Origin: Ichthyophis bannanicus
Taxonomy: Eukaryota; Chordata; Amphibia; Gymnophiona; Ichthyophiidae
DNA: 64,000 nucleotides
Assembly (NCBI GenBank): GCA_033557465.1
Contig: CM066032.1
Span: forward strand, 452,844,077-452,908,076
Direction: 5' to 3'
Every line of letters starts with the position of its first letter. The first letter of the stretch is position 1. Of the stretch, positions 36,885 through 47,000 are shown one piece after another. The notes beneath the pieces were generated by a model that searched no databases, was not told the origin of the DNA, and saw only the letters and a program-made list of their open reading frames with translations. The translations under genes were made by a program, and so were the position numbers.

Positions 36885-37452
36885 TAAATATTTGGATCTT
36901 GCTATGGTCACCTGTCAATTACTAACCAAATAACGCAGGGATTCCCCTGGTAGTGCGGTTGCCCCTGTTTTGATTGGTTGGCTACCCTTTCAAAATGCAT
37001 TTGTCCAACCCATGTGATAACGGATAGCCCTGAGCTGTGGGACGGCGTCTTGGACACAGTTGCTTCTAAGAAATTCTGGTTGAGAGTGGTACTTGAAACA
37101 GGGATTATTCCCGAAACGTGCACGTCGTGTGAAGAAAATACATGTGGGCAACGGTGTGATTTAATAAATGGACTTGGAAATTGGGACTTGTCCAGATAAG
37201 TGACGTTTTGCATACTGCATGTTAAGGTTGGGAACCTTTGTGAATCAAAGAAGTCTGCTGACTGGAGGGGGTTGGGTAGTCAATCCCAGCCCTTCCTCGG
37301 CATGCTACGACAAAAACCAAAAAGCAAAAACGTAAGAGTTAGAATATTTTGAGCTGTTGAGGGGCTTTTTCTTACAGTGAATTTTATAAAAAAAATTTAG
37401 GTTCTAACTTTATTCACTGGATTAGGTTTGAGTGTGTTAACTATGCACCTTG

Positions 37453-38600
37453 GGCATATTCGGCTTCCCTTACTTTAGATGACTGACTGATCAGTGCAGA
37501 CTCCCCTCAGGAAGTAACTCTCTCTTCCTCGCACCATCAGGGTACTGCAGCACCTGAGCTTTGTCATAAACTTCCCAAAGTCTTACCTCACTCCAACCCA
37601 ATGACTGGAGTTCATGGGAGTGTTCTTAGATACCCAGCAGGCCCAGGCTTTCCTTCCACAGGATCGCTGTGCCCACCTTATCGAGCTGGCAGAGCAACTG
37701 CAAAAGCAGAGCCATGTCCCAGCTTGGGAGATGCTGCTACTCTTCCCTATGCTCAATTACATGTGTGGCAAACGCAGTGGACTCTATCTTCCCAGTGGAC
37801 AAGCGAAGAGCTGATTCAGAGACAAGATCCACATCACCCCTCAACTGATCAAGTCCCTTCAGTGGTGATGTTCCCCTCAAAACGTATTCATCGGGTCACC
37901 TTTTCAGATGCCTCCACATCGATGCACCCTAATGGATGCTTCCAAGCTGGGTTCAGGAGCACATCTGAACAACTTAACCACACAGGGTCAACCTGCTGGA
38001 ACTACGAGCATTGACAAATGCTGTTTGGGTTTTTCAACTCCAACTGTCAGGGCAACCTGTTCTAGTCAGAACGGACAATCAAGTTGCCATGTTTTATGTG
38101 AACAAGCAAGGAGGGACAAGATTCCGTCCACTCTGCAAGAAAGTGCTTCACCTGTGGTCCTTTGCCATCTCACACCATATTCACCTCAGAGTGGTGTACC
38201 TTCTGTGTGAACTCCATGTCCTTGCAGACAGACTAAACCATATCCTTCGTCCGCATGAATGAATCTTGCATTGGGAGATGACTGCTTGGATCTTCCAGAC
38301 GTGGGAAACCCCACTCATAGATCTTTTTGCCACTCCGCAAAACACACAACTTCCTTTCTTCTGCTCCAGGGTTCCATTGCTGCATCGACAGGCCCCAGGT
38401 GCCTTCCTTCTACATTGGGGACATGATCTTGTCTGCTCTTCACATTTCCTCTCATCCCCTTGATTTGCAAGATGCTGTTCAAGCTACAGGATGAGAGGGG
38501 CTCCATGATCTTCATAGCTCCCCTTTTGGCCCCATCAACTGTGGTTTCCTCTGCTGCTTTGCCTAGAGCAGACTCAGCAACTCAACCTGGGATGTGCACC
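37453..38600 (+). pseudogene. DIRS D RT end, RNase H and methyltransferase-like region
   Basis: The RT active-site remnant 'LGIFGFPYF' is followed by stops; YLDD is lost. The connection domain is near 37,600-37,800. RNase H blocks are 'TFSDASTSMHPNG' (a first-Asp-like block), 'VRTDNQVAMFYVNKQGGTRF' (Asp kept) and 'LADRLNHIL' (Asp kept). Then 'WETPLIDLFATPQNTQLPFF' represents the methyltransferase-like segment common to these DIRS elements. It is divided by several frame changes. Confidence 0.8.
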
Positions 38601-38689
38601 CGCCCTCCTCTCTCAGGACAATGGGATGCTTCTCCATGCCAACGTCCACTTCCTATGCCTGACAGTATGGCTGCAGAAGACCTAGTGCT

Positions 38690-39717
38690 CGCTGACCTCA
38701 ACTTGCCACAGGAGGTCAAAGATATCCTTGCATCACGCAAGTATTCCACCAGGCGATCTTATGCCTTCAAATGGCAAAGGTTTGCCCTATGGTGCTCCTC
38801 AAAGGCATTGACCCCTTTGCCTACCTGGTGGATTCCTTTTTACAATATCTCTTCCACTTTTCCTTTGTAGGTCTCAAGACTAACTCGGTGAGAGTTCATC
38901 TTAGTGCTATTGCGTCCTATCACAAACCACTCTAGGGACAGCCTATTGTCTCACATCCCTTAGTAGCATGCTTCATGTGGGGTCTTTTGTTGTCCATACC
39001 ACCCATTAAGCCCCTCCGATGGCCTGGGATCTCAATGTGGTTCTTGCACAACTACTAAAGCCTCCTTTTGAGCCTTTGGCCACCACTTCACTGAAGTTTC
39101 TATCGTGGAAGGTACTCTTCCTCATTGCTCTCACAACAGCTCATTGCATCAGTGAACTGCAGGCTCTGGTGGTGGACCCATCTTCTACCTGTTTTCACTA
39201 TGACAAGGTAGTTCTGCATATCCATCTGCATTTCCTTTCAAAGGTAGTCGTCTCCTTACATCTGAACCAGTTGGTAATCCTACCGATCTTCTTCCCTAGA
39301 CCACATGCTTCTCAGGCGGAAGCAGCACTGCACACTTTAGACTGCAAGCGAGCGGTAGCTTACTGTTTTTGAGTAGAACGAAGGATCACAGAAGATCCTC
39401 TCAATTATTTATTTCTTTTGATCCTAGTCACCTAGGCCTTCCAGTGACAAAATGGACTCTATCTAAATGGATAGCAGATTGCATTTCTTTTACCTATGCA
39501 CAGGCAGGACTCTTTGGAGGGTCATGTCACTGCTCATAATATATGGGCTTTGGCAACCTCCGTAGCCAATCTCTGTTCAGTATCCATTCAGGAGATTTGC
39601 CAAGCAGTCACCTGATCCTCCATACATACCTTTGCTGCCCACTACTGTCTTCACAGACTCTCCTGTCAGGACACTGTCTTTGGCCAAGCTGTACTCCAGC
39701 ACTTCTTAGGGACTTAA
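38690..39717 (+). pseudogene. DIRS D tyrosine recombinase
   Basis: 38,690-38,870 encodes 'YSTRRSYAFKWQRFALWCSS'. 39,019-39,372 encodes 'AWDLNVVLAQLLKPPFEPLA' and 'VLFLIALTTAHCISELQAL', in which the catalytic Arg of 'SARRISEL' has become His-Cys. After frame changes come a 'GHVTAHNIWALA' block (HxxR now His-x-x-Trp) and 'HYCL'-like sequence near 39,650. At least two catalytic residues are therefore lost. Confidence 0.85.
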
Positions 39718-39880
39718 ACTCAACTCCTACCCTCTGTCCTGAACTTCTGCAAGAAACCAGGCTACCTTTGGGGGAGGGGGTTGCTTTGTGGACATTGGAC
39801 TCGATTCCAGAACTCTTCCAGCATCTTTGCCATCACACTGCTCTACCCCATACCTGTCTGGTTCCAGGGAGTTAGTGAGC

Positions 39881-40226
39881 CCCATATGTGAAGCCTGCAT
39901 TCCTGCTTGTTCCTGGAGATAGCATAGTTACTTATCTGTAATAGATGATCTCCGGGAACAGCAAGAATCAGTCTTCACAATTTCTCCCCTAGGAGTTGTA
40001 GGGTCTTTGTTCTATTCTTCTTCTCAGCTACAAACTCAACTGAGGAGAGAAGTTGGGAAGGCAGGCATACAGGCGCGATGGAGTACTCCAAAAGCCTTTC
40101 CTGTTGGACACTGGGGGGGGGGGGGGTTATTCCTGCATGGGCTCCATCAGAGCCAACATCGCCCATATGTGAAGACTGATTCCTGCTGTTCCCAGAGATC
40201 ACCTGTTACACGTGAGTAACTATGCT
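39881..40226 (+). repeat. DIRS D internal complementary region and right ITR
   Basis: The internal complementary region is at 39,881-39,979. The right repeat runs from about 40,040 to 40,226 and contains a long G run (40,115-40,126) that the other copies lack. The spacer is shortened ('ctcccctaggagttg'). Confidence 0.85.
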
Positions 40227-40835
40227 TTATTGTACAAATCTCGATACCTTTTGGTCACACCTCATATTAGCAATTTCACATTCAATGGCTAAGAAATTTA
40301 AGTGGTTGAATGTTTTAGCTCACTTTCATCAGTGGTCCCAAGTCAAGCAAAAAGCAATCAATAAATTCAATATTCAGAAGCAAGGATCTGTTAAACACAA
40401 AGATATGACTTATTCAGTCATGTGATTTTTTTTCAGTTACATCATATGGCTATGAAAAGGTGGACAGCAGAGAGGCAAGATTGGAAAAAGTTCTACTGTA
40501 TGCCTTTGAATTATGGTGTTGGAGAAGACTACTATAAGTACCATGGACTGAGAAAAGGTCAAATCAGTTGATTTTGGATGACCTACAACAAAAATGCTCC
40601 CTAGAGGCCCAAATGAATAAACTTTTGACTTTCTAATTAGAGAAGGATATTATGCTGGGAAAAGCGAAAGGAAGATGTAAAAGAGGAAGGCTAGCAGCCA
40701 GATGGACTTAACAGCAGTGATGAATTCCATAATCAAGCACGTTGCATAAAACAGAATGCACTGTTGGATAACTCTCCAGTCACTATGAGTCAGACTCAAC
40801 TCGATGGCACACACTTAATCATCATGATCATCATC

Positions 40836-41005
40836 TTTTTGTAAAATGGATTTATCTGATTTGTGTCATGCCAGATACACACACACATTTTTTCATGCTA
40901 CTCTGTGCATTTAGCCTTCTTTAAAATACTATTGTAATTTTGCCCACTGACCTAAGCATCTGTTTTTCATCGATTATAATGTACAGTTGCATTTCTCATT
41001 TTTAG
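40836..41005 (+). other. Host intron upstream of the exon
   Basis: 170 bp between the RTE 3' end and the exon. It is T-rich, with a short polypyrimidine stretch and acceptor 'ctcatttttag' at 40,995-41,005. No TE signature. Confidence 0.7.
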
Positions 41006-41177
41006 GATGGCTCAAGACATTTGATGACTACTTTCATGACCAGACTCAACATATCCTCAATAACATGGTCGTAAAGCTACAAGAAAACAGCAAGAGAAAG
41101 TTCATATGGTCTGAAATCTCCTATTTTTCAAAGTGGTGGGATGCAATAGATATCCAGAAAAGAGAAGCTGTAAAAAG
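41006..41177 (+). CDS. MAN2A1: Internal coding exon of Golgi alpha-mannosidase II (MAN2A1-like)
   Basis: A 172-bp open exon bounded by acceptor 'tttttag' and donor 'AAAAG|gttt'. It starts with the last two bases of a Gly codon and encodes '[10 protein letters not shown]', '[10 protein letters not shown]', '[16 protein letters not shown]' and '[11 protein letters not shown]', ending two bases into the next codon. This is the N-terminal catalytic-domain segment of glycoside hydrolase family 38 class II mannosidases, directly after the conserved His-Asn-Asp-Pro-Gly block. The enzyme is a type II Golgi membrane protein that trims mannose from N-glycans after GnT-I. Recalled vertebrate sequences favour MAN2A1 over MAN2A2 (for example '[10 protein letters not shown]'). 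No flanking exon is visible, so the upstream intron exceeds 41 kb and the downstream intron 22 kb within this window. Confidence 0.88.
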
Positions 41178-41994
41178 GTTTGCCTTTCTTTGATGTTATC
41201 GCAGGTTTTTTTGCTAGAAGAATTTTGACCATTAAAGTAAAATGTAGCCATGTGTAATATGCGTTATACTTGCTGTATTGATTAATTTTATCTAATATGA
41301 TGTGAACCGGTTTTGGTAGTCTTTAGGGAAAGAAAATGGTCTATAAGTTTAAGAATAGAATTCAGTATTTATTTTTCTGGGCACTGAGGCTATCTTTTTT
41401 TTTTTTTTTGCATTATAGTTTAAAGGGAAAAGGAAAGAATTTTCCACATGTTATATAGGAATTTGTTTACTAAAGTGCGTTAGCCAGTAGTTTGAGGTTT
41501 ATGTGCATTTGTGCTGCGCAGTAGCAAGGAGCACGTGCCACAAAGGTGAGTGCACTAAAAATCCTTGCTCTAGCAGCATAGCATGTGAATAGGTGTGATC
41601 AAGGTGGAGACTGGGTGGAGAGAGGATGGAGTCAGGGTGCAGGGCTGGAACGGGCATGGTAGTCAAGCTAGGTACACAATCACATCTGTAGTGAGCCAGC
41701 CTCTGACCAAGCCCTAGTTGCACTTGCCATGCTCTCATATTCCATCTGCGCAGTGTAGATGCACAGTTTGGATGCAAGTGTTAAGAAATATGAAGGGCAA
41801 AAACAGCACAAACACAAAAGAATAATAATAGGGTAATTGGAGATGTGAGCTGAATACCCAGGCGCCTGCCTAGGCGACCTGTTTGGAGGTGCTGCACAGT
41901 ACAGCTGACATAGGAGTGGACCACAATAGTCTGACTACTACAGAAACAGAGCTTGCAGGCAGGGATGACCCTTCTGGGACAGTGGGCAAACATA
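41178..41994 (+). other. Host intron downstream of the exon
   Basis: About 800 bp with a poly-T run (41,396-41,410) and no recognised element or further exon. I looked for the next MAN2A segment (starting like 'NGQLEIVTGGW') and did not see it. Confidence 0.6.
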
Positions 41995-42618
41995 AATATA
42001 AACATAGGAACACATAAACATAGAAAACATGATGGCAGAAAAAGACTACATGTCCTATCTAGTCTGCCTTTCCATATCGCCCACTACGAGAGTCCCCTTT
42101 TTTCCTTTAGAGAGCCTCTGTGTTTGTCCCATGCTTTTTTGAATTTAGATACTGTCCTCATCTCTACCACTTCCACTGGGAGACTATTCCATGCATCTAC
42201 CACTCTTTCCGTAAAGAAATATTTCCGGATTACTTCTGAGTCTATCCCCTTTCACCTTCATCCTATGTTCCCTCATAGCAGAGCTTGCTTTCAATTGAAA
42301 GAGGCTCTCCTCCTGTGCATATATGCCACAGAAGTATTTAAACATCCCAATCATATCACCTCCGTCCAGCCTTTCCTCTAAAGTATACATATTTTTTGTC
42401 CTCATATACTTTATAACGAAGACTATTAACCATTTTTGTAGCCACCCTTTGCACCAATTCCAATCTGTTTATATCCTTTTGAAGGTGCGGTCTCCAGAAT
42501 TGCACACGATACTCCAAATGAGGTTGCACCAAAGACTTATACAGAGGCACTTTCACCTCCTTTCTTCTTCTGGCCATTTCTCTCCCTATGCACCCAAGCA
42601 TCCTTCAAGCTTTCGACA
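41995..42618 (-). mobile_element. CR1-like LINE (iii), RT C-terminus and 3' UTR
   Basis: 42,601-42,356 (minus strand) encodes 'KVPLYKSLVQPHLEYRVQFW' and 'LQKDINRLELVQRVATKM', the C-terminal CR1 RT block. The 3' UTR runs to about 41,995 ('tggcagaaaaagac'). Coding continues at 47,318 on the other side of the inserted L2-like LINE: 'GTLGVIVSDDLKVAKEVENA' there joins 'RMLGCIGREMARRRK' here, as expected of a single CR1 protein. Confidence 0.85.
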
Positions 42619-42690
42619 TTGCTTTCAATTGAAAGAGGCTCTCCTCCTGTGCATATATGCCACAGAAGTATTCTGTGGCATATATGCACA
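42619..42690 (+). repeat. Templated filler at the 5' junction of the L2-like LINE
   Basis: 42,619-42,672 is a 54-bp copy, without visible difference, of 42,285-42,338 in the same CR1. It is followed by a fold-back: 42,648-42,666 and 42,672-42,690 are perfect 19-bp inverted repeats around 5 bases. The first LINE monomer starts immediately after, at 42,691. Confidence 0.85.
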
Positions 42691-43163
42691 CTCAGATTCG
42701 GCGATCACACCTGGAAGCTCCCCAGTCGGGGTTGAGCACGAGTCAGCCATCCAACAAGCAGCTTTCCTGCTCCTGCAACTCCAGCCCTATCGGGGCTGTG
42801 GGAGGTCTTATCCGCACACTTGAAAAAGCGCCGCCGGCAGGAAGCAGCCCTCTCAGATTCGGCGATCACACCTGGAAGCTCCCCAGTCGGGGTTGAGCAC
42901 GAGTCAGCCATCCAACAAGCAGCTTTCCTGCTCCTGCAACTCCAGCCCTATCGGGGCTGTGGGAGGTCTTATCCGCACGCTTGAAAAAGCGCCGCCGGCA
43001 GGAAGCAGCCCTCTCAGATTCGGCGATCACACCTGGAAGCTCCCCAGTCGGGGTTGAGCACGAGTCAGCCATCCAACAAGCAGCTTTCCTGCTCCTGCAA
43101 CTCCAGCCCTATCGGGGCTGTGGGAGGTCTTATCCGCACGCTTGAAAAAGCGCCGCCGGCAGG
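42691..43163 (+). repeat. Three 161-bp tandem monomers (LINE 5' UTR)
   Basis: Units start 'ctcagattcggcg' at 42,691, 42,852 and 43,013, with nearly no differences between them. The third lacks its last 10 or so bases. They are GC-rich and contain 'gaaaaagcgccgccggcagg'. Their position at the very 5' end of a LINE suggests promoter monomers. Confidence 0.92.
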
Positions 43164-43260
43164 CGTGCCCGCGCCTTGCGGGCCCGCGCCTTGCGGGCCC
43201 GCGCCTGAGGGCCTCGCAAGAGGGCCCTTTGGCGTGGCCCTTAGGCGAGGCACGACAGGC
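43164..43260 (+). repeat. GC-rich linker with short repeats
   Basis: 'gcccgcgccttgcgg' is repeated twice and part of a third time, followed by 'gggcccttt' and 'aggcgaggc' words. CpG density is high compared with the surrounding sequence, as in a CpG-island-like LINE promoter. Confidence 0.7.
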
Positions 43261-43453
43261 GAAAAAGAACCGTAATCTAACGCCTCAACAACGCACAAGG
43301 TACCTTAAAACTACAAGCAAGATCAAGCAGCTGGAGCTCCCTCACGGTTGAGCTCGCTCTCTCCCTCAACTTGTTCCTCATTGAGCACAGCAAGTATACT
43401 ACACGTAAATGAACTATACAGAACTGATGTTTTGCACATCGCTCATAAAGCCT

Positions 43454-43897
43454 GTATACTGTTGTCAGAAATCATTAAATATTCCAAGCAGCTATATAGC
43501 ATCTATTGTTCCTATTAGTGAGATATACTGTTGCCAGTACTCATCAGTTACAAATACTGTTTCTCAGTAGCTAGATATACTGTTGTCAGTACCCATTAAA
43601 TGCAAATACTGTTCTCAGTAGCTAGATATACTGTTGTCAGTACCCATTAACTGCAAATACTGTTTCTCAGTAGCTAGATATACTGTTGTCAGTACTCATT
43701 AACTGCAAATACTGTTTCTCAGTAGCTAGATATACTGTTGTCAGTACCCATTAACTGCAAATACTGTTTCTCAGTAGCTAGATATACTGTTGTCAGTACC
43801 CATTAACTGCAAATACTTTTTCTCAGTAGCTAGATATACTGTTGTCAGTACCCATTAACTGCAAATACTGTTCTCAGTAGCTAGATATACTGTTGTT
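43454..43897 (+). repeat. 52-bp tandem repeat array (LINE 5' UTR)
   Basis: The word 'gatatactgttg' recurs at 43,522, 43,574, 43,625, 43,677, 43,729, 43,781, 43,833 and 43,884, plus a diverged copy at 43,454. The period is 51-52 bp. Units contain 'cagtacccattaactgcaaa'. It is not a CRISPR array: there are no unique spacers. Confidence 0.95.
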
Positions 43898-44007
43898 TCT
43901 CTGTATTTTCACCATAGATAAGGTTCCATTGCTACAAAACCTCAACCCCAACATCATAGTCCTCAATCACTTGCAGCCAGCAACGTTACTGTTTCTCCTA
44001 ACACACA

Positions 44008-47000
44008 ATGTCCCATATAAAGATGCATACATTAGTAACCCTCATCATTACTTACCTACTCACCGCACTAGCTGGCCAATCAAATGCCTTTAACGGTGAC
44101 CAAAAATCCATACCAATATTACGAAATAATTGGAAGAGATGGTCAAACAAGACTCAAACAAACCAAACAAACCCTATTTACAACCACCACTCACATCTAC
44201 TTCATATTGCCCTTCAAACTACCAAAAAACCTCAACCTAAACAACAGTACCATCCACCATTGCACTGCGCCCTTATCAATATAAGGTCCATTCGCACAAA
44301 GTGGCCTTTGATACCTAATCTCATAACAACATATAACATTGACATCTTGATGATCACAGAAACCTGGCTAACTGACTCTGACAATGTCATTCTTAACCAG
44401 ATGCTACCCCCAGGCTTCTCAATCCACACATGTCATAGGAATCAACAAAGAGGAGGTGGAGTACTCATTATCTCTAAAAACCAACTACAATTTCAGATTG
44501 ACAACAGTATTAGTTCAACACACCTAAACGTACTAAATATATCAAACAGTGAGCACTCAATTAACCTAGTCTATAGAGCTCCAACATCAACAGCTGCTGA
44601 TCTGCCAACGATAGTTGATAGAGCTTGCAACACTGAAAAACCACGACTATCTAATTGGATATTGGGAGATTTCAACCTCCCTTCCCTACATGACTCGCAA
44701 ACCGCAGCATTTATAGAAGCAATTGACAACCTAGGATACGACCAAATAGTCAAAGATCCCACTCATACTATGGGAAATATACTTGACCTGATATTCGTTC
44801 CACAAGCTACCTCAGACATCAATCACAATTACAACCTCTCCATACTACCAGTACCATGGTCCGACCACAGTCTCATTTTATTCCAAATTCCCAACTCCTC
44901 CAATCCCACTAACTCCAAACCCACTCATGCTAAACCAACAGCTAGGAGGTTCCGCCCCTTTGTCAAAGAGGAAGTACTCAATAATCTTCTCCCAGCACTA
45001 CACTCCTCTGAACCTGACTTGGACAGTCTAATCAACACCTGGAACTTCACTCTCAGAGCCAATTCTCAACCATCAAACTTGACAAGAAAAACTAACCACC
45101 GCACACACGTAGCTTGGTATTCCAACGAGCTAAGAACATCCCTCCTCCATCTTCGGAGACTTGAAAAACACTGGAGAAGATCATGCTCTACTGAGGCCTA
45201 CACAACCTATTGCAATTACCTAGAAAAGCATCGCCAGGAAATTGCAGATCGAAGGAAACAATACCATACTAATCTTCTGAAGCAATCATTAAATAAACAT
45301 CATGATCTCTTCAACATTGTAAGAACAATGGCAAAGGAACCAACACCCCAACAGACGCAAACAATACTCCCTCAAGACTATGCTAACTACCTAAAATCAA
45401 AGATGACAAAAACATCCAACATTTGCACCTCTGGACCAACAAAGATTGACATACCTTCACAGTCAACCACATTAACCAAGTTTAATACATTAACAATCAA
45501 AGAAATCGAAAACACTATTGCATCAATAAATGCTACCACTGCTGCAAGTGATCCATGTCCAGCAGCCTGGATAAAAGACCTTAGACATGAAGTAAGCTTC
45601 TTCATACAGAACATACTGGAACAATCTTTTTCAACTGGAACCTTCCCCCAATGCCTCAAGCAAACCTCAATTAGACCATTATTGAAAAACAGCAAATTAG
45701 ACCCCCTAAAAGTAGAATCCTACAGGCCAATATCCAGTATCCCACTCCTAGCGAAAATAATTGAGAAAGTGGTTCAACGTCAAATACAACAACACATTGA
45801 CACTGCAGCTCCACTTGACTCTGCACAACACGGCTTTAGAGAAGCTCATGGAGTGGAGACCCTCCTCATCACCCTATTCAATACACTAATCACAGGAATA
45901 GATAACATTCACCAAGGATTCATCCTTATATTCATGGACATCTCAGCTGCGTTCGACTCAGTAAGCCACCAAATACTTATCGATCGCCTTAAAGAAAAAG
46001 GAATCCTTGATGCTGCACTTGACTGGTGTATATCCTATCTAACTAACCGCTGGCAACAAGTACGAATTGGTGAAACAGCATCTGAACCATTTCTCCAAGA
46101 TCAAGGAGTACCGCAGGGATCCTCTCTATCAGCATTGATGTTTAATATATATATGCAACCTATCTGCGACCTCATTCGTTCCTTTAATGTCACCTGTTTA
46201 GCATATGCAGATGACATTCTACTATACATGCCATTCTCCATCGACCACCCTGATTTTACACCATTGACAAAATGCTTTGAAGCAGTAGAAGATTGGCTCA
46301 CCTCACAAAACCTAAGAATCAACCACAGTAAGACTGATGTGATGTTTATAACAAAGAACCAAAGCTTCATACCTCCTACTTCCTTAAAGATAAAGGACAA
46401 GGAATTAACAGTAAAACCTACAATACGATACCTAGGTATCACCCTCGACCAGCGTCTCAGTATGAAAGTCCACATAAAAAACATAACAAAACTAATATAT
46501 CACAAGATACGCACACTACGCCACCTCCGACCCTTATTGGAACCCTCAGACTTCAGAACCGTCTATCAAGCTTTGATAATGCCTCACATCGACTTTGCAA
46601 ATGCAATTCTATACGGGCTCCCTCAAGCATCATTAAATCCTCTCCAACTGGCGATGAACACCGCTGCCAGAGTACTTGAAGCTATATCAAAGACAGATCA
46701 CATAACTCCAGTCCTAAAAAGACTCCACTGGCTACCAACCAATGCGAGAATTCACTACAAGATCCTGATCACTACATTCAAAGCCCTAAACAACCAAGCA
46801 CCATCAACCATCATCAACCTCGTACATCTACAAACCCCCAATAGATCCAGAAGATCAACTGCTATAAATACATTAACAATCCCGAAACAAGCAGTCAGAT
46901 ACACTAAGGAAACAACTAAAAGAGCCTTCAGTATCCATGCCCCAATAGCCTGGAATGCCCTCCCACCAGAATTGAGAGCTATAGTCAGCCTAACACAATT

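Larger units (their letters stand above)
33912..37437. mobile_element. Penelope-like element: head-to-head inverted pair
   Basis: A 15-bp target duplication, 'taactatgcaccttg', lies at 33,897-33,911 and 37,438-37,452 and matches DIRS RT sequence. Between them are two copies of one element in opposite directions. The left arm (33,912-35,754) reads on the minus strand and the right arm (35,783-37,437) on the plus strand. They are separated by a 28-bp spacer and meet at their 5' ends. Each arm holds the end of RT, a GIY-YIG endonuclease and about 500 bp of 3' sequence. A single target duplication around both implies they entered as one unit. Confidence 0.92.
32508..40226 (+). mobile_element. DIRS retrotransposon D (host of the Penelope pair)
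   Basis: The left repeat starts 'atctccaggaacaagcggga' at 32,508. The right end finishes 'gtaactatgct' at 40,226, and the internal complementary region is at 39,881-39,979. It contains decayed gag (32,740-33,290), RT (33,300-33,896 and 37,453-37,860), RNase H (37,900-38,260), a methyltransferase-like region (38,266-38,600) and recombinase (38,690-39,717). The gag is shortened: the Cys/His cluster is missing, and only the middle and basic tail are left. A 3.5-kb Penelope pair interrupts RT. Confidence 0.9.
31240..40264 (+). mobile_element. Mariner DNA transposon, split by DIRS D
   Basis: The left inverted repeat 'tgaggtgtgatcaaaaaata' begins at 31,240. The right end, reverse-complemented, starts 'tgaggtgtgaccaaaaggta' at 40,264. 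TA flanks both ends (31,238-31,239 and 40,265-40,266). The transposase remnant fills the left part. DIRS D entered near the 3' end (32,508-40,226), leaving only about 38 bp of mariner on the right. Without D the element would be about 1.3 kb, the normal mariner size. Confidence 0.93.
27839..40835 (+). mobile_element. RTE/BovB-like LINE, 5'-truncated, split by two insertions
   Basis: Three pieces. 27,839-28,584: end of endonuclease ('SAKTKPGRDCGIDHQLL') and linker. 30,496-31,239: RT, with 'LSKNKAPGVNGIPIKLF' and 'GCILSLYF'-type remnants. 40,265-40,835: C-terminal part, with 'YAFELWCWRRLL' and 'ILDDLQQKCSLEAQMNKL', and a 3' end 'gtcactatgagtcagactca' followed by (ATC)-like repeats. The order and the 3' end are those of RTE/BovB LINEs. 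Many stops make it dead. The mariner junction joins 'ITGT' directly to 'ISNFTFNG' in frame, showing it is one copy. Confidence 0.85.

Noticed and set aside
41499..41777. 92-codon minus-strand open frame next to the exon
   Set aside because: No motif and no support from splice signals or composition; treated as intron.
43454..43897. CRISPR-like regular repeats
   Set aside because: The 52-bp units are contiguous tandem copies with no unique spacers, in an animal LINE 5' UTR.
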